Shown here: positions 16,850 through 25,105 of the stretch, piece after piece
Layout: every line of letters starts with the position of its first letter
Numbering within the stretch: position 1 is the stretch's first letter
From: Deltaproteobacteria bacterium
GTDB taxonomy: Bacteria > Desulfobacterota > Desulfobacteria > Desulfobacterales > UBA2156
DNA length: 64,000 bases
Assembly: GCA_019309485.1 (NCBI GenBank)
Contig: JAFDGC010000007.1
Coordinates: 1 to 64,000 of the forward strand
Direction: 5' to 3'
Notes under the pieces: model-generated
The model's database searches: none
The model's input: the letters and a program-made list of their open reading frames with translations, nothing else
What the model was told of the DNA's origin: nothing
Position numbers and translations under genes: made by a program

Positions 16850-17212
16850 ATGGCGGGAAGATTGATCCATGTGACAGACTCGGATTTCAATAAAACGGTG
16901 CTACAATCCCGGGAGCCGGTTCTCGTGGACTTCTGGGCGCCCTGGTGCGGGCCGTGCCGGGCGGTTGCTCCCATCGTCGAAGCGCTGGCCGAGTCTTACG
17001 ACGGAAAGGTCACGTTCGTCCAGTGCAATGTGGACGACAACCCCATCACGGCGGGACAGTTCGGCATCCGGGCCATCCCCACGTTGATTCTCTTTAAAAA
17101 CGGGCAAGTCGCCGATCAAATCACAGGTGCAGTGGGGAAAGCCCAACTGGAAAAAACCCTTAACGACGCGCTTATCGGCGCCCCTTCATCCCGGCCGTTC
17201 GTGGTGACCTGA
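16850..17212 (+). CDS. trxA: Thioredoxin
   Basis: 120-residue thioredoxin fold with the classical active site FWAPWCGPCRAV, the cis-proline segment IRAIPTLILFKNG and the C-terminal GAVGKAQLEKTL. It is a cytoplasmic dithiol reductant. The ribosome site AAGGAGG precedes the ATG. A 56-residue Cys-rich gene follows 16 bases downstream, followed by a strong terminator. Confidence 0.94.
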   Translation: MAGRLIHVTDSDFNKTVLQSREPVLVDFWAPWCGPCRAVAPIVEALAESYDGKVTFVQCNVDDNPITAGQFGIRAIPTLILFKNGQVADQITGAVGKAQLEKTLNDALIGAPSSRPFVVT

Positions 17213-17228
17213 AAAATGGAGCTTTGTT

Positions 17229-17399
17229 ATGGGTGAATGCGCCTGCCATCCGGAAGTCGACACGCCTTATAGGTGTCAAAAACATGGCATCTATTTGTGC
17301 CAAGAGTGCCTGGAATGCCGGGATCCCGAAATTTACTGTAAATTTCGAACCGCTTGTCCCATCTGGTTCATGAATAAAAAAGGGGTGAAAGACTGGTAG
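17229..17399 (+). CDS. 56-residue Cys-rich protein, function unknown
   Basis: A small gene starting at ATG 17229 after a GGAGC site. Seven of its 56 residues are cysteines in pairs (ECAC, RC, LCQECLEC, YC, AC), with histidines nearby, consistent with zinc or Fe-S binding. It ends KGVKDW. It is co-directional with trxA (16-base gap) and shares the terminator at 17427-17471, so it may be a thioredoxin-linked small redox or metal protein. No family recognised. Confidence 0.6.
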   Translation: MGECACHPEVDTPYRCQKHGIYLCQECLECRDPEIYCKFRTACPIWFMNKKGVKDW

Positions 17400-17426
17400 G
17401 ACCCGCAAAAGTCCGGGGACCAAGAT

Positions 17427-17471
17427 AAAAGGCCTTTCAGGAGTGTTTATCCGCTCCGAAAGGCCTTTTTT
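17427..17471. terminator. Rho-independent terminator, bidirectional
   Basis: AAAAGGCCTTTC (17427-17438) pairs with GAAAGGCCTTTT (17458-17469) around an imperfect GGAG/CTCC inner stem and is followed by a T-run. The A-run on the other side lets it serve the minus strand too. It closes the trxA transcript. Confidence 0.88.
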
Positions 17472-17691
17472 GCAGCTCCGGCAGATGAGCGACCATGGAT
17501 GGCCCGCCCGTATTCTCCAAGATAGAGGCGTTTAACTGTAGAAACACAAGGAATGAAAAAGGAAGTTGCCTGTGTACCGACAGCTTCCCCCCCTCGCCCC
17601 TTCTTTGATGCCGCTGCGCGTGCGGCCGTGCGGGATGAATGGCGGCCGAGTCAGGAGGATACCGAATCATCCCCCGTTGACGGCGGTGTTC

Positions 17692-18807
17692 TCACATGCC
17701 CCAATATTTCATGACGCGCCGCAACAGCTTTCCGGGAAGCGTTTCCGCCGCATGCAGGGCGCCGTGGGGACAGATCTCGATACAGCAGTAGCACCGGATG
17801 CACGGGTCATAGTCGAAGGAAACGGCCTTTTCATCCGGGGTGACAGCCTTTGCCGGACAGATGGCAACGCATTCTCCGCATTGCCGGCAGCGCACCGGAT
17901 CCACCACGGGTCGCTGGACCAGATGCCGGCGAATGAGACCCTGGAACCGCCGGGGGCCGAAAGACAGCGGCGCCAACTCGGGCAATCTCAGGGAAATCTT
18001 CCCGATATCGTCGCCGAGGAGTCTCACTGGCACGAAGGAAAGGTCGAGCCGTCGGGCGGCGGCCAGGGTCGGGAGCCGGTCCGGGGAAAGGCCCAACAGC
18101 CGGCAGACGGCGGCATCCGCCCAGAGGGCTTCCCGGCTTCCCACAAGGATCCCCAAAGGTTTCGGCGTTCCCCCTTTACCCGGACCGTGCCCTTCCAAGG
18201 CCAGGATGCCGTCGATGAGGGTGACGGCTGGGGCGATTCGGTTGTGGATTTGAACCAAAAGCCGGGCAAACGTTTCCCGGTCCACCCCGCTTCTCAAGTG
18301 CCATTCGGATTTTTTCAGCCCAATCACACACCCGAACATATTTTTCACGCCCAGTGTCAGCAGCATCTGGGAGTGGGTCTTGAGCTTGGCGCAATTCACC
18401 ACCACATCGGCCTTAAGGGCCGCTTCCGCCAATTCGACAGCGCCGAAGGGCCGGCCGATATCGGTCTTTGCGGAGACGGAAAAGGGCTTTAACACCACAT
18501 CCAGGTCTTTTAAGGCCTCCCGGTAGCCGCCTTCCCTGAGCACGCGGTCGAATGACCCGATGGCCGGGCTGTCCGAGATGACTGGGCAGGCCTTTTTATC
18601 CAGGACATATTCGACGACCCCTTTCAAAACAAGGGGGTGGGTGGTGACGGCTTTGGCCGGTGTTGCGGGGGATAAGAGATTGGGCTTGATAAGCACCCGG
18701 CGGTTTTCTTTGATTCGTCCCTGCCCCAGGGCATCCATCATCTCGAAGATGACCGGCCGGAGTGCCGAATAATCGTAAGTGCCGCGCCGGACAAGGGCTT
18801 CAGGCAT
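17692..18807 (-). CDS. DUF362 domain protein with two [4Fe-4S] clusters
   Basis: 371 residues. The DUF362 domain fills most of the length (IKPNLLSP near the N terminus; NCAKLKTHSQMLLTLGVKNMFG in the middle). Two ferredoxin motifs close it: CRQCGECVAICPAKA and CIRCYCCIEICPHGA. There is no signal peptide, so it is cytoplasmic. It is the last of a co-oriented minus-strand block after the CGGC gene (10-base gap) and livF. Function unknown; an electron-transfer or sulfur role is only a guess. Confidence 0.85.
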   Translation of the reverse strand: MPEALVRRGTYDYSALRPVIFEMMDALGQGRIKENRRVLIKPNLLSPATPAKAVTTHPLVLKGVVEYVLDKKACPVISDSPAIGSFDRVLREGGYREALKDLDVVLKPFSVSAKTDIGRPFGAVELAEAALKADVVVNCAKLKTHSQMLLTLGVKNMFGCVIGLKKSEWHLRSGVDRETFARLLVQIHNRIAPAVTLIDGILALEGHGPGKGGTPKPLGILVGSREALWADAAVCRLLGLSPDRLPTLAAARRLDLSFVPVRLLGDDIGKISLRLPELAPLSFGPRRFQGLIRRHLVQRPVVDPVRCRQCGECVAICPAKAVTPDEKAVSFDYDPCIRCYCCIEICPHGALHAAETLPGKLLRRVMKYWGM

Positions 18808-18817
18808 AAAATCCGCC

Positions 18818-19291
18818 CTATGCTTCCTCGTTGTCCCCGGGCCCGGTCACCTTGATGCGCTTGAACACCAGGTCGTTCATCCGCTGGGGCGTCACCGCCC
18901 GTTGGGAGACAAGTTCCCGGACACCGTTTTTAAAGGCTTCCAGGTCGTGAAACGGATGCGTCCCTTCCACCACGGTCAGGGAAGGAAAGTCCTTTCGGAT
19001 GGTTTCCAGGAAAGCGCCTTTGAAGGGGCACAGCTGCACCAGGCAGGAGGTGAAATGCAGGGCGTCGATCCCGTAATCCATCAGGGCCTGGACTTTCTGC
19101 CAGATCCGGTCCGCCCCCACGGCCGTGGGGCACCCCCCGCAATGGATGATCCCGATGAGATCAAGGGGTTCATCTGCGGGGTAATCCGTAAAAGACCCTT
19201 TACGCTCCCTTAGATTGCCGAAGCACCCGATCATCACGCAGTTCATCTGCCGGGTGGTGCTGTCGCAGCCGAGAATACCGATCCTGGCCAT
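18818..19291 (-). CDS. CGGC domain-containing protein
   Basis: 157-residue protein with the CGGC signature in IIHCGGCPTAV and further cysteines (LGCDS, MIGCFG, TSCLVQLCPF). CGGC proteins are thought to bind metal or Fe-S centres in anaerobes; no reaction is established. It lies 12 bases after livF and 10 bases before the DUF362 gene, so the two Fe-S-type genes form the end of the transporter block. Confidence 0.82.
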   Translation of the reverse strand: MARIGILGCDSTTRQMNCVMIGCFGNLRERKGSFTDYPADEPLDLIGIIHCGGCPTAVGADRIWQKVQALMDYGIDALHFTSCLVQLCPFKGAFLETIRKDFPSLTVVEGTHPFHDLEAFKNGVRELVSQRAVTPQRMNDLVFKRIKVTGPGDNEEA

Positions 19292-19303
19292 TTTCCGCCT
19301 CCT

Positions 19304-20098
19304 TTATGCCAGCCAACGTTTCCGGCGTTTGTAAAATTTTGTGTCCCGATAGCTCCGCTTGGTTCCCACCTCGGTGAGCCCCAGGTAAAACATCTTGATA
19401 TCCTCGTTTTCCCTGAGTTTATCCACGACATCATCCAGGACGATCTTGCCGTTTTCCATGACATACCCGTGTTCGGCGATGGAAAGGGCCAGGTGGGCGT
19501 TTTGCTCCACCAGAAGGATGGTCATCTTTTGTTCCTGGTTCAAACGCTTGAGGATGGAAAAGATCTCCGAAACCAACAGGGGGCTCAATCCCAGGGAGGG
19601 TTCGTCCAGGAGCATCAAGCGGGTGCGGGCCATCATGGCACGGCTGATGACGAGCATCTGTTGTTCACCGCCGGAAAGGTACCCGGCCAGGCGGCCTCGA
19701 AGACTTTTGAGATGGGGGAAATAGTGAAACACCATATCATAGCGGGCTTGAATTTCTTTTCGGCTTTTCAGCGTCCGGGTGGCGGCCACGAGGTTTTCAT
19801 GAACCGTCAGGTTTTCAAAGACGCACCGCCCTTCCATCACCTGGAAGATCCCCCGGCTGACGATTTCTTCCGGCGCCTTGTTGTCGATCCGCTCCCCCAT
19901 GAATTCGATGGTCCCGTCCGTGACTTCCCCGTTTTCCACTTTTAAGAGTCCGGAAACAGCCTTGAGGGTGGTGGTCTTCCCGGCCCCGTTGGCCCCTAAA
20001 AGGGCGACGATTTTTCCCTCTTCCACCGTGAGGGAAAGCCCCTTGAGGACCAGGATGACGTCATCGTAAATGACTTCGATGTTGTTGACCGCTAACAT
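19304..20098 (-). CDS. livF: LIV-type ABC transporter ATP-binding protein (LivF)
   Basis: 264 residues; Walker A GANGAGKTTTLKA, signature LSGGEQQMLVISRAM, Walker B MLLDEPSLGL and switch His region LLVEQNAHLAL. It belongs with the livG/H/M and binding-protein genes upstream. The start is ATG 20098, which lies inside the end of the CoA-ligase-like gene (7-base overlap). A roughly 20-residue Lys/Arg-rich C-terminal tail (KRSYRDTKFYKRRKRW) is longer than usual. Confidence 0.9.
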   Translation of the reverse strand: MLAVNNIEVIYDDVILVLKGLSLTVEEGKIVALLGANGAGKTTTLKAVSGLLKVENGEVTDGTIEFMGERIDNKAPEEIVSRGIFQVMEGRCVFENLTVHENLVAATRTLKSRKEIQARYDMVFHYFPHLKSLRGRLAGYLSGGEQQMLVISRAMMARTRLMLLDEPSLGLSPLLVSEIFSILKRLNQEQKMTILLVEQNAHLALSIAEHGYVMENGKIVLDDVVDKLRENEDIKMFYLGLTEVGTKRSYRDTKFYKRRKRWLA

Positions 20099-21786
20099 GA
20101 CGTATCCTTTTTCCGGATGTTTTCCTGGAGGGTGTACCGCCGGATCTTTCCGCCCGGGGTTTTGGGGATGGCATCGATGAATTCGATCCACCGGGGGTAT
20201 TTGTACGCCGCGATCCGTTCCTTCACATGGGCCTGGATTTGGCTTTTCAAGGAGTCGGAAGGCACATTTCCGGAGGCGACCACCACAAAAGCATACGGCT
20301 TGACGAGACCGTCCTTGTCCGTGGACCCCACCACGGCGCTTTCGAGGACCGCCGGATGGGAATCGACGGCCTTTTCCACTTCCAAAGGAGAAAGCCATTT
20401 CCCCCCGACCCGGAGCATGTCGTCGCTGCGGCCGCGGAAAAAGAAGAACCCCTCTTCGTCCATCAGGTAGCGATCCCCGGTGACGAACCATTCTCCTTGC
20501 ATGTTCCGCTTGGTTTCTTCTCTTTGGTTCCAGTAGGCCGAGGCAATGGATCCCCCCCGGATGAGCAGGTTCCCGATTTTTCCCGGTCCCACCGGGTTCC
20601 CGTCGTCATCCATGAGCCGGGCCTCGTATCCGGGAACGATCTTCCCCGTGCTCCCGGGACGGATGGCGTCGAATCGGCTGGACAGGAAGATGTGGCAGAT
20701 CTCCGTGGAGCCGGTTCCCTCCAGAATTTCCACGCCGAATTCCTCCTTGAACCGCCGGTAGATCTCGGGGGAGAGGATCTCCGCCGACGACACGCAAGCA
20801 CGGAGGCTCTCCACAGGCGGGAGCGGCTCGCCGTTTTCCCGGCACGACCGCTTGTAGTCCGCCAGGGCGCCCAGCAGGGTAGGGACGGTGAAAAGGAGCG
20901 TCGGCCGGTACCGAACCAGGTCCGCATAAACGAGTTCCGGCTTCGGGAGATGGGAAAAAAGGATGCTCGTCCCGCCTGCGAAAAACGGAAAATAGACGCC
21001 GTTTCCCAATCCGTAGGCGAAAAAGAGAAAAGACCCCATTACCCGGTCCGATTCGTTCATGTGCAGGATCCCTTCCGCATAGGCCCTGGAGCAATAGACC
21101 ATGTGGCTGTGATGGTGGATGGCGGCCATGGGGCGTTCCGGGTTACGGCCGCTGTACAGCCAGAAGGCAGCATCATCGGGTGTGGTGGGCGCAGGGGAAA
21201 ACCCTGTATCCGCGGCGCAAAAACGGGCCTTGAAATCTTCGTAGGGGGAAACGCCGTCCCCCACCACCAGGATGTGTTTCAAAAAGAAGGCCTGGGATCG
21301 GATCTTTTCTATCTCCGGGAGAAACGCCGCGTCCACCACGAGCAACCGGGCCCGGCTGTCGTTGAGCATGTAAAGAAAATCGGCACCCTTCATCAGGATG
21401 TTTCCGGGAATAGGCACCGCTCCCGCCTTGATGGCACCGTAAAAGGAAAAGATCATCTCGGGGGTGTCTTTGAGCAAAAGGAAGACCCGCTCTTCCATGC
21501 GAAGCCCCAGGGCCGTCATCATGTTCGCGCACCGGTTCACGTTCTCCCGGAGTTCCCGGTATGTGTATCGGGTCTCCTCATGAATCAGGGCGGTTTTATC
21601 CGCCCGGCCTTCTTCTTCGTGCCGGTCGATAAAATAGGCGGCGGCGTTGAATTGTCTTGGAAGGTCCAGTTCGAGCATGTCCTTGTCTTCTTCGGAGGTT
21701 ATGGAAAACATCCGCTTCGGTTGTTCCACGTTTGGGTTCAGGGAGCCAAGGGCCAAGGGGTCGAGTGAAAAGTCTTTTTTCATCAC
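20092..21786 (-). CDS. Benzoate-CoA-ligase-like AMP-binding protein with altered P-loop
   Basis: A 564-residue member of the adenylate-forming superfamily, closest in pattern to benzoate-CoA ligases. Late motifs are present: ILEGTGSTEICHIF, ATP-ribose region WFVTGDRYLMDEEGFFFFRGRSDDM, hinge GGKWLSPLEVE and catalytic Lys in PKTPGGKIRRY. The normally invariant phosphate-binding loop (SSGSTGxPKG type) is replaced by SGRNPERP at about residues 212-219, so the usual Thr/Lys contacts are missing. It sits inside a LIV-type transporter operon, overlapping livF. It may be inactive, altered or regulatory. Confidence 0.8.
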   Translation of the reverse strand: MMKKDFSLDPLALGSLNPNVEQPKRMFSITSEEDKDMLELDLPRQFNAAAYFIDRHEEEGRADKTALIHEETRYTYRELRENVNRCANMMTALGLRMEERVFLLLKDTPEMIFSFYGAIKAGAVPIPGNILMKGADFLYMLNDSRARLLVVDAAFLPEIEKIRSQAFFLKHILVVGDGVSPYEDFKARFCAADTGFSPAPTTPDDAAFWLYSGRNPERPMAAIHHHSHMVYCSRAYAEGILHMNESDRVMGSFLFFAYGLGNGVYFPFFAGGTSILFSHLPKPELVYADLVRYRPTLLFTVPTLLGALADYKRSCRENGEPLPPVESLRACVSSAEILSPEIYRRFKEEFGVEILEGTGSTEICHIFLSSRFDAIRPGSTGKIVPGYEARLMDDDGNPVGPGKIGNLLIRGGSIASAYWNQREETKRNMQGEWFVTGDRYLMDEEGFFFFRGRSDDMLRVGGKWLSPLEVEKAVDSHPAVLESAVVGSTDKDGLVKPYAFVVVASGNVPSDSLKSQIQAHVKERIAAYKYPRWIEFIDAIPKTPGGKIRRYTLQENIRKKDTSC

Positions 21787-21864
21787 TCGGCCCCTCGGAC
21801 CCTCGCCCCTTAAAATTTTTAGACCCTCGGCCCCCGATGCAGCCGGTTTCAGCCGAAAACCCCG

Positions 21865-23079
21865 TTATTTCCCGAAATATTCCATATCCCGGGGGAGTTC
21901 CACCCATCCGCTCACATCCACCATTTTGGCGTTTTGGATCTGGTAGATCTTGGCGGCCATGGAGGCCCGGTGATCGGTGGACGTAAAGGTAAGGGGCGGG
22001 GCCAGGCCGCCCGTGTCGAAATCCTTGAACAGCTCGAAGGCCTTTCGGATACCTGCGGGCGTCAACTCCCCGGCCTTGTCGGCGTTTTTAAGGGCTTCCG
22101 TCACGCAAAGGATGTTGACCCATCCTTCCACGTACACATTGGTCCCCTTTTCCCCGGCATGCCATTTTTCATGGGTCTCCACGATCTTTTTCATGCCCGG
22201 CACCTCCGCGCCGTACGGCGCGATGGGATGCACGCCGTAGGTCCCCTCGGCCGCTCCCCCGCTGAGCTCGATGAGGCTTTCTTCAAAGTTGCGGATGTTG
22301 GAGATGAACTTGGTCTTAAGCCCCAGGGCCTTGGCGTTTTTCAGGATCACGGCGCCGTTCATGGCGGTGGAGGTGATGTAGGCGTAATCCGGATCGTATC
22401 GCTTCATGTTGGTGAGCTGCACTGTGGCATCCTTGGTCGGCCAGTTGATGACCTGGTCCGGGCCCACGTCCACGCCGATTTTCTTTGCGTAGTCCTTGCA
22501 GACGGCCAGGATGTCCCGGCCGTACTTGTTGTCCGGGTATAGGTAGCAGATCTTTGGATTCCGGCTGGTTTCCGTCCAGGTGTCGCGGATCCATTTCAGG
22601 GCGATGCGACCCATGGTCCCGTAAGAGGGAGACACAAAAAAGCTGAAAGGGGTTTTGGCCGGATTCTGGAACTTGGACGTAAACGAAGCGGCGATGGTGG
22701 CCACGCCGTCGGCCACGATCTTCTTGGCCAGGGTCATGGTCGTCCCCGTGGACTGGATGTACAGCCCGATGACCTTTTCGGAATCCACGAGGCGCTTGTA
22801 ACCGGCCACCCCCTTGTCAACGCTGTAACCGTCGTCGATGACGATGAGTTTCAATTCTTTTCCGTTGATCCCCCCGTGTTCATTCACCCAGCGGGCGGCG
22901 TCCAGTTGTCCCTTGACCTGGTTTTTCCCCCAGTCCGATGTGGGGCCGGAAAGGTCGATGAGGACCCCCCATTTGATTTCATCGGCGGACTGCGCCGATT
23001 GGGGAAAGAACGCAAAACCCACGGCGAACAATAGGGCAAGAATGCCGCATCCGAACCGCTTTGTTGTCGTTGTCTTCAT
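21865..23079 (-). CDS. LIV-type ABC transporter substrate-binding protein
   Basis: 404-residue periplasmic binding protein of the branched-chain amino acid type (peripla_BP_6). A signal peptide of about 30 residues ends SAQSA, and the mature part begins DEIKWGVLIDLSGPTSDWG. The start at 23079 has a GGAGG site; the upstream in-frame ATGs lack one. Neighbouring CoA ligases suggest an aromatic or other organic acid ligand rather than an amino acid; this is inference from context. Confidence 0.87.
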   Translation of the reverse strand: MKTTTTKRFGCGILALLFAVGFAFFPQSAQSADEIKWGVLIDLSGPTSDWGKNQVKGQLDAARWVNEHGGINGKELKLIVIDDGYSVDKGVAGYKRLVDSEKVIGLYIQSTGTTMTLAKKIVADGVATIAASFTSKFQNPAKTPFSFFVSPSYGTMGRIALKWIRDTWTETSRNPKICYLYPDNKYGRDILAVCKDYAKKIGVDVGPDQVINWPTKDATVQLTNMKRYDPDYAYITSTAMNGAVILKNAKALGLKTKFISNIRNFEESLIELSGGAAEGTYGVHPIAPYGAEVPGMKKIVETHEKWHAGEKGTNVYVEGWVNILCVTEALKNADKAGELTPAGIRKAFELFKDFDTGGLAPPLTFTSTDHRASMAAKIYQIQNAKMVDVSGWVELPRDMEYFGK

Positions 23080-23154
23080 GTTGCCTCCTTTCGATGACTT
23101 CAATGTGTTCATCATGGTTGGTCTGTTCATTACCGGACAACGGATCCCCAAACC

Positions 23155-24198
23155 TCAATAGGAAAAGGGCCACAACTTCCAATAGGCCCGAATGGTGCGC
23201 CACCGGGCGGCCAGGCCGTCGGGTTCGAAAATGAGAAACCAGATGATGGTCACGCCGAAGACGATTTCCCGGATGGATACAAACCAGGTGATGTGGTCGG
23301 GAAAGGCGGAGTTCAGGGTCGTCGTCAACCATTCCAGCATCCGCTCGAGGATGAACCAGAACGCCACCCCGAAAATGCCGCCCAAAAGATGTCCCAGGCC
23401 GCCGATGATGCACATGGCCAGGTAATCGATGGACTGGTGGATGGTGAACGACTCATGGGTGATCACCTCCAGGTATTGGGCCATGAGGGCGCCGGCGATT
23501 CCGGCGAGAAAAGAAGAGACGGCAAAAGACATGAGCCGGTATTTAAAGAGGTTGACGCCGATGACCTCGGCCGCCAGGTACCGGTCCCGGATGGCCACGA
23601 AGGCCCGGCCCGAGCGGGCCCGGATGATATTCTTGGCCGCCAGCGTCGCTGCCACGGCCAGAACAAAGGTCAGGTAATACAGATGGATGGGATGGTTGAA
23701 ATGCAGCGGCCCCAAAGTGGCGGGATCCACATACATCCCTTCCACCCCGCCCGTGAGCCCGTCCCAGCGCCGGATCACGAACTCGATGATGAACTGGGCC
23801 GCAATGGTGGCGATGGCCAGATAAAGCCCCCGCAATCGCAGCGAAGGGATCCCGAAAACCATGCCCACCAGGGCCGCCATGGCACCGGCGGCCGGGAGCG
23901 CAAGGACAAAGGGGACGCCGGCCGTGGAAATGAGGATGGAGCAGGTATAGGCGCCCACGCCCATGAAAGCGGCATGCCCCAGGGAAATCTGTCCCGTAAA
24001 CCCGGTCAACAGATTCAGCCCGTGGCAGGCGATGACGGCGATCCCCACCTCTGTCATGATGGAGATCATGTACTTGGACGCCACGAAGGGAAACAGGGCG
24101 CATCCCGCCAGGAAGACAAAAAGCCACACCTTGACAAAGGCGGTCTGGAAGACCCGTTCGTCGGTTTCGTATTTTTCGTGAAAAAGCCCTGACGGCAT
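23155..24198 (-). CDS. livM: LIV-type ABC transporter permease (LivM)
   Basis: 347-residue membrane protein with 8-10 hydrophobic segments. The permease signature is around LTGFTGQISLGHAAFMGVGAYT, and the later GGLGHLLGGIFGV segment is typical of the LivM family. The N terminus carries about 25 soluble residues. It lies 15 bases after livH and 75 bases before the binding-protein gene on the same strand. Confidence 0.9.
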   Translation of the reverse strand: MPSGLFHEKYETDERVFQTAFVKVWLFVFLAGCALFPFVASKYMISIMTEVGIAVIACHGLNLLTGFTGQISLGHAAFMGVGAYTCSILISTAGVPFVLALPAAGAMAALVGMVFGIPSLRLRGLYLAIATIAAQFIIEFVIRRWDGLTGGVEGMYVDPATLGPLHFNHPIHLYYLTFVLAVAATLAAKNIIRARSGRAFVAIRDRYLAAEVIGVNLFKYRLMSFAVSSFLAGIAGALMAQYLEVITHESFTIHQSIDYLAMCIIGGLGHLLGGIFGVAFWFILERMLEWLTTTLNSAFPDHITWFVSIREIVFGVTIIWFLIFEPDGLAARWRTIRAYWKLWPFSY

Positions 24199-24213
24199 AG
24201 CGTGCCCTTTTCT

Positions 24214-25104
24214 TCAGACCCGTTCGATCTCTTCAGTGCCGAAAAGACCGTAGGGTTTGATCATCAAGACCAGGACCAGTACAATAAACGGAAAGACTTC
24301 GTTGATGGCCGGGATGTAGGGATCCAGGTAACCCGCCGACAAAAACTCCAACACTCCCACCACCAGGCCGCCGATGATGGCGCCCAGAATGCTGTCGAGG
24401 CCCCCGAAGATGACGGCGGGGAGCACCTTCAACCCCACGTATCCGAGATCCACGCCCACCCCGGCGATGTTCCCCACAAGGATCCCGCCGATGGAAGAGA
24501 CCACGGCGGCGATGCACCAGCTCGTAGCGAACACCCGTTTCACCGAGATCCCCATGCTCTGGGCCGCCGTCTGGTGATCGGCCACGGCCCGCATGAAAAT
24601 GCCGGTGCGGGCATATTTGAAAAACAGGACAAAGACGGACAGCAGAAAAAAGGAGATGCCCATGCTCCACACATACAGGTAGGTGAGCTTGACCCCCCAC
24701 AAATCAATGGGTTCCTGGGGAAAGACGTTGAACTGGCGGATGTCGTTTCCCCAGACCATGATGACGAACCCCCGGAGCACATACGTCAGGCCCAGTGTGA
24801 CCATGATCACGGAGATGATGGGTTCGCCGATGAGGGGCCGGAGCACCAGCCGTTCCACCAAAAGTCCCAGGACCACGGAAAAGACGAGTGTGATGGCAAA
24901 CGATGCGAAGAAATTGAGACCGAAATCAATGGTCAGAGACAGGCAAAAATAGGCGCCCACCATGAGGAATTCGCCCTGTGCCAGATTCAGGATGGACGTG
25001 GATTTATAGATCAGAACGAATCCCAGGGCCACCAGGGCGTAAATGGAGCCCATGGAAAGTCCGGTCATGACGAACTGCATGAAAAATAAGAATTCCCCTT
25101 TCAC
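24214..25104 (-). CDS. livH: LIV-type ABC transporter permease (LivH)
   Basis: 296 residues, about eight membrane helices, with LivH hallmarks GSIYALVALGFVLIYKST near the N terminus and ILNLAQGEFLMVGAY. Near its C terminus is VFGGLDSILGAIIGGL. It starts one base after the stop of the upstream acyl-CoA synthetase gene, so the ligase and permease are translationally adjacent. Confidence 0.9.
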   Translation of the reverse strand: MKGEFLFFMQFVMTGLSMGSIYALVALGFVLIYKSTSILNLAQGEFLMVGAYFCLSLTIDFGLNFFASFAITLVFSVVLGLLVERLVLRPLIGEPIISVIMVTLGLTYVLRGFVIMVWGNDIRQFNVFPQEPIDLWGVKLTYLYVWSMGISFFLLSVFVLFFKYARTGIFMRAVADHQTAAQSMGISVKRVFATSWCIAAVVSSIGGILVGNIAGVGVDLGYVGLKVLPAVIFGGLDSILGAIIGGLVVGVLEFLSAGYLDPYIPAINEVFPFIVLVLVLMIKPYGLFGTEEIERV

Positions 25105-25105
25105 G

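Noticed and set aside
20227-21768. 513-codon plus-strand open frame
   Set aside because: Antisense shadow of the benzoate-CoA-ligase-like gene. The protein text is low-complexity with no family similarity.
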